A stretch of 64,000 bases of DNA, from assembly GCF_000281715.2 (NCBI RefSeq), contig NZ_CP124576.1:1805501-1869500 (forward strand), written 5' to 3'. The DNA comes from Sphingobium sp. AP49 (GTDB taxonomy: Bacteria; Pseudomonadota; Alphaproteobacteria; Sphingomonadales; Sphingomonadaceae). A program made the translations under genes and the position numbers. Below are positions 6,787 to 15,656 of this stretch, piece after piece (within the stretch, counting starts at the first letter, position 1; each line of letters begins with the position of its first letter). The notes below the pieces were generated by a model, which was not told the origin of the DNA, made no database searches, and saw only the letters and a list, made by a program, of their open reading frames with translations.

Positions 6787-9582
6787 TCAGAACTTGACCG
6801 AGGCGTTCACGAAGAAGGCGCGGCCATAGACGTCATAGGTCGACGGATAGGTGTTCGACTGTTCCTGATTGTCGCCCATGATCGGCGGCTTCTTGTTGAA
6901 CATGTTGTTCATGCCGATCGACCAGCCGAAGGTTTCGGTGGCCTGCACCTGAAGGCCAAGGTCGAACAGGTTATAGGCCTTGATCTTCTCCACGCTGTAG
7001 GTGGTGGTGTCGTCGTCATCCTTGACGCTCGACAGATAGCGGTGGGTAAGGCCCAACGTGATCGGGCCGCTGTTCCAGGTGATGCGGTTGTTGAGCCGCA
7101 GCTTGGAATAGGGGTTGCCGCAATAGACGCCGAACTTGCCGGCGCAGCTCTGGTTGAGGTCGGGGATCGCGGCGACGGGGTTCAGGTCGTAGCGGATCAG
7201 CCGGGTGCCTGCGACGCGGAAGCTGAGCTTGCCGGTCTTGGCGCCGAACACGCCGAAGTTCAGCGGCACGCTGTAGTTCGCCTCGAAGTCCACGCCCTCG
7301 GTCTTGAGCCCGCCGGTGTTGGACAGCAGGTTTTCCGCGCCCTCGATCGCATAGCTGTTGGCATTGCGCGGCAGGGCCGAGCAATAGCTGCTGTCATAGG
7401 GCGTCCAGCCATTGGCGGCCGTGCCATAGCAGGCGGCGATGATGTTGGCGGTGCCGGGCGTCGAGATATAGTTGTCGATCTTGATGTGGTAATAATCGAC
7501 CGTCATCGTGAAGCGCGGCAGGAGGCTGGGCTGGAGCACGACGCCGGCGGTCCAGGTATCCGACGTTTCCTCGCGCAGATCGGGATTGCCGCCGGTGACG
7601 GATTCGATCTGCGAACTGCCACCATTGATCGCGGTGCCCAGCGCGCTGGATGGCACGCCGGTGGCGATGCAACTGGCGCTGAGATTGGCGTTGGTGACGG
7701 CATCGGCCAGTTCGCACGGATCGCTGGCCGCCGGGAAGTCCTGTGCCTGGCCCGAATAGAGGTCGTAGACCGTGGGTGCGCGGACCGCGCGGCTATATTG
7801 GCCGCGGAAGGTGATGTCCCGGATCGGCGCATAGATCAGCCCCACCGAATAGGTGCTGACATTCTTCGCCGCCGTCGAATAATGCGAATAGCGATAGGCG
7901 CCGTTCGCTTCGAGCTTGTGGACGAAGGGCATGTCGGCGAGCAAGGGAACATCGATTTCAGCGAACAGTTCCTTGACGTTGTAGCCGCCCGACAGGCCCT
8001 CGCTGGCGTTGAAGCCGACGACATCCCCCGATGCCAGCGCATAGTCGGGATCATAGCTGCCATGTTCGGAGCGATATTCCGCGCCAAAGGCGATGCCGGC
8101 GGGGCCAGCGCCCAGGTCGAACAGATTGGCGTTGGTGATGGCCAGGCTGGCGACCTGTTCGGTGATGGTGCTCACATTCTTTACCGGGATCGCAATGAAC
8201 GCCGCCGCTGCGTCGCTGATATTGCCCGCGCCGAAGATGTTGAGCGGCACGCAGCCATTGCTGGTGTCGGAACAGACCAGATTGCCGTCGGCATCATAGG
8301 TGGTGGCCAGCGCCTGACGGACGCGGCTGTCCGACACGTTGCCGGTCTGGGTCTCCACCTGCTTGGTGCGCGCATAGCTGTAATAGCCGTCATAATTCCA
8401 GTCGCCGGCAATCTGGCCCTTGGCGCCGATCAACGCCCGATAGGCGGTATTGTCGACGCTGGAGATGCGCGCGCCCACTTCGCTGAGGCGGCGATAGATG
8501 GCGGCCGTGGTGTAGCCGTCACCATCGGTGTCGGCGGCCGACAGCAGGGCCTGGGATTCGGGCGACAGGAAGGATGAGTCGACGTCGAGCGAGACCGATC
8601 CGGTATAGGGCGTGGGGGCCAGCCTGTTCTTGACCCGGTTGTTTATGAACTGGCCTTCGGCATAGACGGTCAGATGATCGTCGACCTCATAATGGGTCTG
8701 CGCGCTCATCAGGATACGTTTCTGGGGCACCTGCAGATAATTGTCGGGCGCATAATTATAGGCGTCGGTCGCTGCATCATAGGCCGAATAGCTGCCGTCC
8801 TGGTTGAACTTGTACTGGCTGCCGGACAGGGCGAAGCGGGTGCCGGGGATCGAGCCGGAGCCGCCGGCCGCCAGGCCGCCATCGCCATCATCGGTATAGG
8901 CCTGCTTGGTATAGCTGCGGGCCGACTGCTGCACGGCGTTGCGCTTGGTATAGTCGATATAGAAGGTCGCATTGCCGCGTCCATCGGCGAAATTGCCGCC
9001 CATCAGCAGGTTGGTGTTGAACGTGCCGCCATCACCCGCTTCGTTGATGCGGTAATTGGCATTGGCCTCGACCCCGGAAAAATTCTGCTTCATCACGAAA
9101 TTGATGACGCCGGCGACGGCATCGGAGCCATAGACGGCGGATCGGCCGCCCGACACCACTTCGACATGGTCGATCAGGCCAGCGGGCACCGTATTGAGAT
9201 CGACGATCTGGCTGGAATCATAGGAGATATAGCGGCGGCCATTGACCAGCACGAGTGTGCGGTTGGCACCCAGTCCGCGCAGGTCGGCGGTCGACACACC
9301 GCCACCCGGATTGTTGGAGGCGGATGTCGCGCTGGGGATCAACTGGGGCAGATCGTTGATGATCGCCTCGACATTGACCTTGCCACTGAGCTTGAGTTCC
9401 TGGGCGCTGACGATGGCGATCGGCGAAGCCTGTTGCAGATCGGGCCGGGCGATGCGCGAACCGGTGACGACGATGGTATCGTCGCCCGGGGCCTTATCCT
9501 CCGCCTGCTGCGCGAGCGCCGGTGTGGCCAGGCCGAGCAGGATGGTCGACGCCAGAAGGCGCGCGATGAAATGGGACGGCAT
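6787..9582 (-). CDS. TonB-dependent outer-membrane receptor
   Basis: 931 residues from ATG 9582, which has GGGAG upstream and begins a signal peptide (MPSHFIARLLAST...ATPALAQQ). A TonB-box-like segment DDTIVVTGSRI is followed by the plug domain (about residues 45-165, with NDLPQLIP, LRGLGANRTLVLVNGRR, and VEVVSGGRSAVYGSDAVAGVINF), then a long beta-barrel to the terminal Phe (...FFVNASVKF). It resembles the large sphingomonad and xanthomonad receptors for sugars, peptides or plant compounds rather than classic siderophore receptors, but no substrate gene is adjacent. It takes up scarce nutrients across the outer membrane using ExbBD-TonB. Confidence 0.93.
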   Translation of the reverse strand: MPSHFIARLLASTILLGLATPALAQQAEDKAPGDDTIVVTGSRIARPDLQQASPIAIVSAQELKLSGKVNVEAIINDLPQLIPSATSASNNPGGGVSTADLRGLGANRTLVLVNGRRYISYDSSQIVDLNTVPAGLIDHVEVVSGGRSAVYGSDAVAGVINFVMKQNFSGVEANANYRINEAGDGGTFNTNLLMGGNFADGRGNATFYIDYTKRNAVQQSARSYTKQAYTDDGDGGLAAGGSGSIPGTRFALSGSQYKFNQDGSYSAYDAATDAYNYAPDNYLQVPQKRILMSAQTHYEVDDHLTVYAEGQFINNRVKNRLAPTPYTGSVSLDVDSSFLSPESQALLSAADTDGDGYTTAAIYRRLSEVGARISSVDNTAYRALIGAKGQIAGDWNYDGYYSYARTKQVETQTGNVSDSRVRQALATTYDADGNLVCSDTSNGCVPLNIFGAGNISDAAAAFIAIPVKNVSTITEQVASLAITNANLFDLGAGPAGIAFGAEYRSEHGSYDPDYALASGDVVGFNASEGLSGGYNVKELFAEIDVPLLADMPFVHKLEANGAYRYSHYSTAAKNVSTYSVGLIYAPIRDITFRGQYSRAVRAPTVYDLYSGQAQDFPAASDPCELADAVTNANLSASCIATGVPSSALGTAINGGSSQIESVTGGNPDLREETSDTWTAGVVLQPSLLPRFTMTVDYYHIKIDNYISTPGTANIIAACYGTAANGWTPYDSSYCSALPRNANSYAIEGAENLLSNTGGLKTEGVDFEANYSVPLNFGVFGAKTGKLSFRVAGTRLIRYDLNPVAAIPDLNQSCAGKFGVYCGNPYSKLRLNNRITWNSGPITLGLTHRYLSSVKDDDDTTTYSVEKIKAYNLFDLGLQVQATETFGWSIGMNNMFNKKPPIMGDNQEQSNTYPSTYDVYGRAFFVNASVKF

Positions 9583-9682
9583 GAAGTGAACTCCCTTGGG
9601 ATATTTCCCGGCCCGGGCGTGGCGTTCTTGTCGTCTTCCACCCGGCCGATGCAGTAACGCTCCCGGATGCGACGCCATTCGT

Positions 9683-9830
9683 CAACATAATGTCATTGAA
9701 TAATGGTAACTTATTGGCTGGTGTGGCCAATATAGAACAAGAATTTCGTTATATTCTGTCGCGAAATGAAATATTGAATAAATTTCATACTGTATTATTA
9801 TTGAAATAATTGAATTTCGTCGACGCATAT
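9683..9830 (-). promoter_or_regulatory. AT-rich promoter/operator region of the TonB receptor gene
   Basis: The 300-bp gap (9583-9882) holds no gene. Its core is strikingly AT-rich for this genome and repeats one motif: GAATTTCGT at 9741-9749 and 9812-9820, the inverse CGAAAT at 9762-9767, and an inverted pair ATGAAAT/ATTTCAT around 9767-9788. This looks like a promoter with repeated operator half-sites for the receptor gene starting at 9582. Confidence 0.5.
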
Positions 9831-9882
9831 CTACCTGCGGATATCGGTCATCCGCAGAATATGGCGTAAACTAAGGTGCGGG

Positions 9883-10626
9883 TCAGGCGGTTGCTTCGCC
9901 CAATATGACGGGATGAACGAAAATATAGCCTTCGTTCCGAACTGTGCGGATCGTCTGGCCCTTCAGGCCGCTGGCCATCAATTTGCGACGGAGGCGGCAG
10001 AGCTGCACATCGATTGCCCGGTCATAATGTTCGCTGGCCGCACCATAGACCTTGTCGAGCAGCTCGTTGCGATTGAGCACTTGGCGGGCATTGATGACGA
10101 AGACGCGCAGCAGCTGATATTCCCCTTCCGACAAGGAAACCACGGCGCCGGCCGGATCGAACAATTGTCTTGTCGTCAGGTCGAAGCGCCAGCCTTCAAA
10201 CTGTGCCCAGGCGCGATCGCGCGTTGCCGAGGCGAGGGACGCGGGGCGCGGATTGCGGCGACGGGCTCGCAAGGCCGCGTTGATGCGGGCGAGCAGTTCG
10301 CGCGCGTTGCAGGGTTTGGCCAGATAATCTTCTGCCCCCATTTCCAGGCCCAGAATACGGTCGAGATCGCTGGCCGCGCGCGAATGGATGATAACCGGAA
10401 TCTTCCGTTCGATCGCAAATTCGCGCAGCAGACCGGCGGTGTGCAGGCCGGGCATCGTCGGTTCGGCGACAATCAGATCATAAGGCTGCTCGTCCGCTTT
10501 GCCGCGCATTTCTGCGGCGCCGGTGGCGGTATCGACGGCAAAGCCGTAGCGACCGAAATAGTCGGACAACGACGTCAGCAGCGCGGCGTCATCGTCGGCG
10601 AGGAGTATCTGGCTTTGGTTCGGCAT
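9883..10626 (-). CDS. OmpR-family response regulator with Glu at the phosphoacceptor site
   Basis: 247 residues. The receiver domain (about 5-118) has the acidic pocket (ADDDAA, residues 10-15), Ser in the switch position (VIIHSRA) and the conserved Lys (LAKPC). The phosphoacceptor position is Glu55 (DLIVAEPTMPG; GAA codon at 10462-10464) instead of Asp. A winged-helix DNA-binding domain follows (about 140-242, ending RTVRNEGYIFVHP). No histidine kinase is adjacent. A Glu here can mimic permanent phosphorylation, so the protein may be constitutively active or controlled by abundance. Its start lies inside the 3' end of the sulfotransferase gene; the TonB receptor gene is downstream. Confidence 0.85.
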   Translation of the reverse strand: MPNQSQILLADDDAALLTSLSDYFGRYGFAVDTATGAAEMRGKADEQPYDLIVAEPTMPGLHTAGLLREFAIERKIPVIIHSRAASDLDRILGLEMGAEDYLAKPCNARELLARINAALRARRRNPRPASLASATRDRAWAQFEGWRFDLTTRQLFDPAGAVVSLSEGEYQLLRVFVINARQVLNRNELLDKVYGAASEHYDRAIDVQLCRLRRKLMASGLKGQTIRTVRNEGYIFVHPVILGEATA

Positions 10627-11594
10627 GATCGAATCAAGGACGTTGCCAGGGCAGCAGACCCGTGCCCGAAATCGGCATCGCAGCGTGCCTGATGCAGCAG
10701 TCGTCGGGCGAGTTTCGCTTCGCCATCCTGATAATAGTCCTGAAAATGGGTAATCGCGGCGGTATCCAATATGTCCGTCATGCTAAGCGGCCGACCGAAA
10801 CGGCGCGAGGCATTGGCCCGGCGCAGCAGGTGGCGGCTGAGCTTGTACCAGCCCGGAATGGCGATCAGGCAATGCTTGTCCGTCACCGCCCGGCGGGTAA
10901 ACAGATTGGCGATCCGCGCTGCCCATAGCAGCGGCCTGCTGAGCGAAGGATTGCGCGTGCCCCAGTCGAGCTGGTTGACCGCGATTTCAAGCCCGAAACG
11001 GGCGGCATAGGCGGCGGCGAAGGCCTGTGGATTGGCGCGGAAATCCTCATAGCGGAAGACATGGACCCTGTCTGCCCCGAACAGCGCGTCATAATAGGCG
11101 ACCAGCCGCACATAATCGAAATGCTCGCGGCGGAAGCCGGGCGCTTCGTCCCGTTCGGGAGCGACCGGTCCCCGTCGATCCTGGCCGAACAGATAACGGT
11201 GGACGCCATAGGTGCCGCCACCCTTCACATATTGGAGATAGGCCGAGGCGATCGCTGAGCAGGGGTCTCGTACGAAGATGACGATCTGGGCATTGGGCAG
11301 GGTCGTCTTGATCCGGCTGGCGACGTCCTTGGACAGGTTACCTGCCAATCCCCCATTATGCAGGCCGCCGGACAGATTTTCCTCGCACAGGATGATGTCG
11401 TCCGGCTCAGGCCCTAGTCGCGCCCGGGCGTCAGCAGGATCGAAATGCAGGGCGCCTGGATCGAGAAAGGCGGCGCGGGCGGTGGCGCGCGCCAGGTAGC
11501 GCCGGTTGCGTACGGCGGGATAGAAAATGTCCTGGAACCAGGTGGTGCCGGTTTTGTGATAGCCGATATGGATGATGGGACCCCTGTTGCGCAT
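10575..11594 (-). CDS. PAPS-dependent sulfotransferase
   Basis: 339 residues. The 5'-phosphosulfate loop is GYHKTGTTWFQ (residues 11-21) and the 3'-phosphate-binding block is IVIFVRDPCSAIASAYLQY; both are diagnostic of sulfotransferases that move sulfate from PAPS to a hydroxyl. The middle of the protein (HVFRYEDF) also fits. It starts 3 bp after the glycosyltransferase stop and ends 52 nt inside the response regulator gene in another frame. The acceptor is unknown; two glycan-type genes upstream in the operon suggest a saccharide or glycolipid. Confidence 0.85.
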   Translation of the reverse strand: MRNRGPIIHIGYHKTGTTWFQDIFYPAVRNRRYLARATARAAFLDPGALHFDPADARARLGPEPDDIILCEENLSGGLHNGGLAGNLSKDVASRIKTTLPNAQIVIFVRDPCSAIASAYLQYVKGGGTYGVHRYLFGQDRRGPVAPERDEAPGFRREHFDYVRLVAYYDALFGADRVHVFRYEDFRANPQAFAAAYAARFGLEIAVNQLDWGTRNPSLSRPLLWAARIANLFTRRAVTDKHCLIAIPGWYKLSRHLLRRANASRRFGRPLSMTDILDTAAITHFQDYYQDGEAKLARRLLHQARCDADFGHGSAALATSLIRSCRTKARYSSPTMTPRC

Positions 11595-11597
11595 GGT

Positions 11598-12752
11598 TCA
11601 GCCCCCCTGGGCGATCGCGACGGGATCGAAGGCGTGCGTAGGGACGCCCGGCAGTCCGCCCAGGCTGAGGGCGCAATGACGGTCCCATGACAGGTTGGCG
11701 GCGGCCCATAGCCGTGCCTGATCGCCGAGACGTCGGCACAGGGCCGGATCGCGAACCAGCAGTGCGATCGCGGCGCGGATAGCCCCGGGATCCCGGCCAT
11801 TGACGACAAGGCCGGTGATGCCGTCCTGTACCAATTCCGCCGGACCGCCATCCTGGCCGACGATGCAGGCCAATCCCTGGGCCATGGCATCGGCGACGCT
11901 GAGGCCAAAGCCTTCGACCTCGGCGCCATCCTCCAGCGCGATCTGGGGGTGCAGGAAGATGTCGGCGGCACGATATTGCTGCGCCAGTTCCGCGTCGGAA
12001 ACATAGCCGGCAAGGATTATGGCATCGTCCAGTCCATGGCGGCGCGCGGTCTGCTGAACCCGGATGCCGTCTACGCCGCGGCCGATGATGGTATAGCGCA
12101 ACGAAGCATCCGTGCGCAGGCAGGCGGCGGCAGCATCAATGGCGGCTGGGATGTTCTTGCGGGCGACCAGGCGGCAAACGGTAAGGAGCTGGGCCGGCCC
12201 ATCGTTGCGCTGGAATGGCGTAGCCGGCCGTTCGACGGGCATGCGCACGCCGTTCCAGGCCGTGACACAGCGGGAGGCAAGATGGGGCAGGCGATGCACC
12301 AGCAGCTTGTGGGTGACAGTGCTGACCGCAACGATATGACGGGCGCGACGGAGGACCAGGCGCATCAGGGCGAACGCGCCTCCGCCGGGGCGACCGACCT
12401 CGCGCCCGTGGATGGTCACCACCAGCGGGCGCGGGAAGAGCAGGGCGGGCAAGGCGGCGCGCCAGGTACAGGCATGGATCGCATGTGGTCGCTCGCCTCG
12501 GCACCAGGCAGCGAACATCGCCCGGAACAGCCGCAGATAGACGCGCATCCGCGAGGCAGGCCCGACATCAATCAGATCGATGCCGTGGCTGGTGATCCGG
12601 CGCGGTCCGGCCGAGGATTTGGCAAACAGGGTAACGCGCCAGCCGAGCGCAGCATAGGCATGTGCGATCTCTCCGACATAGGTTTGAACGCCGCCTTCAT
12701 CGGGGGCATGAACGCGCGCAACAAGCCAGATGTGGCGGCCAATGTCAGCCAT
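11598..12752 (-). CDS. GT4-family glycosyltransferase
   Basis: 384 residues from ATG 12752, which overlaps the preceding gene as ATGGCTGA (8 nt). The GT-B fold is shown by the N-terminal DEGGVQTYVGEIAHAYAALG, the acceptor-side VTIHGREVG, the mid-protein LLTVCRLVARKNI that opens the nucleotide-sugar domain, and the C-terminal EVEGFGLSVADAMAQG (E-x7-E type) that holds the donor. It is likely a cytoplasmic retaining transferase adding one sugar to a lipid-linked glycan or glycolipid. Donor and acceptor cannot be read from the sequence. Confidence 0.85.
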   Translation of the reverse strand: MADIGRHIWLVARVHAPDEGGVQTYVGEIAHAYAALGWRVTLFAKSSAGPRRITSHGIDLIDVGPASRMRVYLRLFRAMFAAWCRGERPHAIHACTWRAALPALLFPRPLVVTIHGREVGRPGGGAFALMRLVLRRARHIVAVSTVTHKLLVHRLPHLASRCVTAWNGVRMPVERPATPFQRNDGPAQLLTVCRLVARKNIPAAIDAAAACLRTDASLRYTIIGRGVDGIRVQQTARRHGLDDAIILAGYVSDAELAQQYRAADIFLHPQIALEDGAEVEGFGLSVADAMAQGLACIVGQDGGPAELVQDGITGLVVNGRDPGAIRAAIALLVRDPALCRRLGDQARLWAAANLSWDRHCALSLGGLPGVPTHAFDPVAIAQGG

Positions 12753-13980
12753 GGTGCAGTGCCTTCCGCAGGGTATAGCGTTCATAAGCGGGCGCGGCCT
12801 GTGGTTGTTGACGGGTCAGATAATCTGCCACGGCCCGCGCCGCGCGGGTCGCGGCGCGTTGGCCGTCGAAGGCGAAGGTGTCGGCCAGACCCTTTTGCTG
12901 CGCCGGTTTGTACATGCCGTGCGCGGCCATGGCCGCTGCCACCTTGTCGGGCAGGCGATCGGTCGATTCATGGACCGGGCCATAATGCCAATGGGCATAG
13001 TTGGGATCATGGCGCCATTGCACCCCCTGGCCGTTGAGGAACAGGCAGGGCCGCGGCGTGGCAAGAAACTCGTAGATCTGGCTCGACACGTCGCCAAGAT
13101 AGGCGGCAGCGAGATGAACATAGCTCATATCGACGCTCGCCCGGCTGCCAAGGTCGATGTGGATATGCGGCAGGCTGGCAAATTCGGCCAGCATCCGCTC
13201 CGCCGTCGCGCGTTTGCGGCGATTGTCGAACAAGCGGACATGGGGGGCGACGATCAGGTTGAACCGGTCGTCCGCCGCGAACTGCCGCAGCACGTCCATT
13301 CCCATCGCCTGCCATGAGGAGAGACGAGAAGAAAAATGGGGATTGTAGAGGATGATCGGGCGGTTGTCCGTGAAGGGGCTGGTCGCGTGCCGGTCCCGCG
13401 TCAGATCGAACTTGCCATAGCCGGCGATGGCATAATGGCCTTCGCGGATCAGCCCCTGGGCCAGCATGCGGCGGCGCTGTTTTTCTCCCGCCAGCAGCAC
13501 GAAGTCGAACAGGGCGATGCGGGGATCGTAACCGACTGCCCGATCGCCGGCCCCATGGCAGGTATGGATGAAACATGTGTCCGCAAGACCGAGGCGGCGG
13601 AGCAGCAGCGAGGTGCGTTCGGGGATGACGATCGCATCGTACCGCGCAAGCCGGCGCCTGGCCGCGAGCAGCGCGGGCAGCTTGGGAGGGGTGTTGCCCC
13701 CAGACAGGCGCGTGGCCAATTGCAGCCACGGGGCGTGAATCTGGACGAAGTTCAGCCGGCCCCCGCCATGACGCGCCGCCAGTTCGCGCGCAAAAGCGAT
13801 ATGGTCGGTGCCGGTCGCCACGATGTCGACGCGGAAGCGTGGATCATGGGACAATTCGAGCGCCAGCGGCATGGCGTGCAGCAGATGATGGATCTGCGCA
13901 TTGAAGAAGAAGCAGATCGACTGCGGCATTTGGGGTGTCGGGGCAGCCAAGGCCCGGATGTCGATCGGCTGTAGTATCAC
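12745..13980 (-). CDS. TagB/CDP-glycerol glycerophosphotransferase-like protein
   Basis: 411 residues. A GTG at 13980 is preferred as start because GGAG lies 6 nt upstream; GTG 13992 and ATG 13929 are alternatives. The C-terminal part has the pattern of the TagB/SpsB family: IILYNPHFSSRLSSW, a polar core, then AAAYLGDVSSQIYEFLATPRPCLFLNG, equivalent to the D-x-S-S...E-F donor-phosphate site of glycerophosphotransferases. The N terminus (ICFFFNAQIHHLLHAMPLALELS) matches a GT-B first strand. It may transfer a polyol-phosphate or sugar to a surface glycan. It is the first gene of the glycosyltransferase-sulfotransferase operon. Confidence 0.55.
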   Translation of the reverse strand: MILQPIDIRALAAPTPQMPQSICFFFNAQIHHLLHAMPLALELSHDPRFRVDIVATGTDHIAFARELAARHGGGRLNFVQIHAPWLQLATRLSGGNTPPKLPALLAARRRLARYDAIVIPERTSLLLRRLGLADTCFIHTCHGAGDRAVGYDPRIALFDFVLLAGEKQRRRMLAQGLIREGHYAIAGYGKFDLTRDRHATSPFTDNRPIILYNPHFSSRLSSWQAMGMDVLRQFAADDRFNLIVAPHVRLFDNRRKRATAERMLAEFASLPHIHIDLGSRASVDMSYVHLAAAYLGDVSSQIYEFLATPRPCLFLNGQGVQWRHDPNYAHWHYGPVHESTDRLPDKVAAAMAAHGMYKPAQQKGLADTFAFDGQRAATRAARAVADYLTRQQPQAAPAYERYTLRKALHHG

Positions 13981-14094
13981 GCTGCACTCCACGGCTGATG
14001 CTGGTCAGCCATGATGTCGGCACGTGGCTTTGCGCCGCGATTTCACATTGCAGCGGGGCCTGTAACATTGTGCACCTGATGCGGCTGCTATGTG

Positions 14095-14910
14095 TCAGTC
14101 GTCGCCGAGCAGATGCCGGGCCGCAGCCACGACTGGACGCAATCGATCGTGCGGGCCGATGCCGGCGTTGGCACGCGCGCGCTGAGGGACTTCGAGGCCG
14201 TAGGTGAGGCCTTTGGGTAGGGCCGCGAGATAGGCATCGATCGGCACATCACCATCACCCGGCGTCAGCCGCTCGTGCAGGGCCGCATCCATATAGGCCT
14301 CGGGCGGCAGCGTGTCGGCAATGTCGCATAGTTGGACATGGGCGATTTGCGCGGGATCGAGCGCCGCGATCGCTGCGGGCGATATGCGCAGGCGATGCAG
14401 GTGCATCATGTCCAGCACCAGACGAAAATCCGGTCGGTTGACATGGGCCAGCAGCGCCTGTGCCGCTGCCAGCGAACCGATTGGCAGCATCGGCACGATT
14501 TCGACCGTCGCCGTCATGCCCCGGTCCGCGACCATCTGTGCGAACAAGGCGAAGTCGTCGAACAGCCGGCTCGGATCGGCGCGGCGGTCGACGCTGAGGC
14601 TGTTGATCCGTTCGCAACCCATTTCCGCCAGCATGTCCATGTCGGCCGCGAGATCCCGTGGATCGAGACCAGGGCGCAGCAGCAACCCCTCACCGATGGA
14701 CAGGGCGATCCCGCGATCGCGCAGCGCGGTCCGGGTCTCACGCCGGAGCAGCGGATCGTCTCGCAGCGAATAGGGTGGATAGCCGGCATTATGGCCCATG
14801 CCCTCCAGGGCCAGCGAAATGCCGTTACAGCCCAGGTCCGCCGCGAGCGTGACATAATCGACCGGGGGCAGGCAAAAAACGCTGATCTGCTCAATGCCGA
14901 GCCATTGCAT
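14095..14910 (-). CDS. Sugar-phosphate isomerase/epimerase-like TIM-barrel protein
   Basis: 271 residues, a single xylose-isomerase-like TIM barrel (AP endonuclease 2 superfamily). Candidate metal ligands are the Glu in TATVEIVPML, Asp and His in LVLDMMHLHRL, His/Asp in HVQLCDIAD, and Glu in YGLEVPQRAR; HERLTPGDGDV is typical of the hydroxypyruvate isomerase and inosose dehydratase branches. ATG 14910 has GGAG about 9 nt upstream. It is followed 5' by the SnoaL-like gene on the same strand and sits opposite a ThDP enzyme gene. The substrate is unknown. Confidence 0.75.
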   Translation of the reverse strand: MQWLGIEQISVFCLPPVDYVTLAADLGCNGISLALEGMGHNAGYPPYSLRDDPLLRRETRTALRDRGIALSIGEGLLLRPGLDPRDLAADMDMLAEMGCERINSLSVDRRADPSRLFDDFALFAQMVADRGMTATVEIVPMLPIGSLAAAQALLAHVNRPDFRLVLDMMHLHRLRISPAAIAALDPAQIAHVQLCDIADTLPPEAYMDAALHERLTPGDGDVPIDAYLAALPKGLTYGLEVPQRARANAGIGPHDRLRPVVAAARHLLGDD

Positions 14911-14986
14911 GGGCTGCTTCTCCGCTGGGGGGGTATGTTCTGGCGCCGCCCCGGCGATGTCTGTGCGGCATCGCCGGGGAGATATC

Positions 14987-15475
14987 TTATTTCCGGACGA
15001 CTGCAGCGTTCAGAAAAGGGTCGTTCCCGATGAACATCGGCGTGCTGTCGAACAGCGAGATCAGCCATTCGCCATCGGATTCGCGGCGAAATTCCATCCG
15101 GCAATCGGCGACGATCGTCGGCCCGACCAGGTTCAGGATCGGTGCTTTCCCTTCGCCTGAGTAATTGACCAGGATGAATTGCGCGGCGGCGCTATCCTTG
15201 TCAGCGAAGGTGACACGCATGTTGGTGATGGTATGCCTTTGCGTCCGGACGCCGTCCTTCTGTTGCGCCGCGACCCGTTCATTCCGGGCGGTGTAGAAGG
15301 CGTTGATGGGGGCATGGCCCAGATGCAGCGTCCCGCCGACCAGATAGTGGCAATCGGTGGTGCAGAGCGGTGCGACATGTATGCCGCCGTGCAAGTCCAG
15401 ATCATAGCCCCAGTCGATGACCAACTGTTCGATCTCCAGTTTGGAAACGGCGTTCTCCGTCGTGAAGCGGGGCAT
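14987..15475 (-). CDS. SnoaL-like / NTF2-fold protein
   Basis: 162 residues from ATG 15475, which has GAGGA 6 nt upstream; the open frame extends upstream to 15760 but overlaps the divergent ThDP gene. The pattern LEIEQLVIDWGYDLDLHGG near the start, TNMRVTFADKDSAAAQFILVNY in the middle and FRRESDGEWLISLFDSTPMFIG near the end matches SnoaL_4/NTF2-like domains, small cone-shaped folds used as hydratases, isomerases or ring-hydroxylating dioxygenase beta subunits. It lies 76 bp upstream of the TIM-barrel isomerase and is probably co-transcribed with it. Confidence 0.7.
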   Translation of the reverse strand: MPRFTTENAVSKLEIEQLVIDWGYDLDLHGGIHVAPLCTTDCHYLVGGTLHLGHAPINAFYTARNERVAAQQKDGVRTQRHTITNMRVTFADKDSAAAQFILVNYSGEGKAPILNLVGPTIVADCRMEFRRESDGEWLISLFDSTPMFIGNDPFLNAAVVRK

Positions 15476-15656
15476 GTTTTCCTCATCCTTTCCTTGTTCT
15501 TCTGCGCCTTGCCTGCCGCAGTGGAGGTCGACAGGCAAGGGGGTGCCGTGCCATTCTGAACACCTTGTTAGCATCGGGGACGGTGCAGATGATTCGCCAG
15601 CGGCACGGTTCACAACGCCGCAGCGATGGATGATGCAATTGGGAGCAGGATCGACG

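Noticed and set aside
6784..8577. Long open frame of about 600 codons on the plus strand
   Set aside because: It lies opposite the TonB receptor gene; it has no domain and only reflects the codon bias of the real gene.
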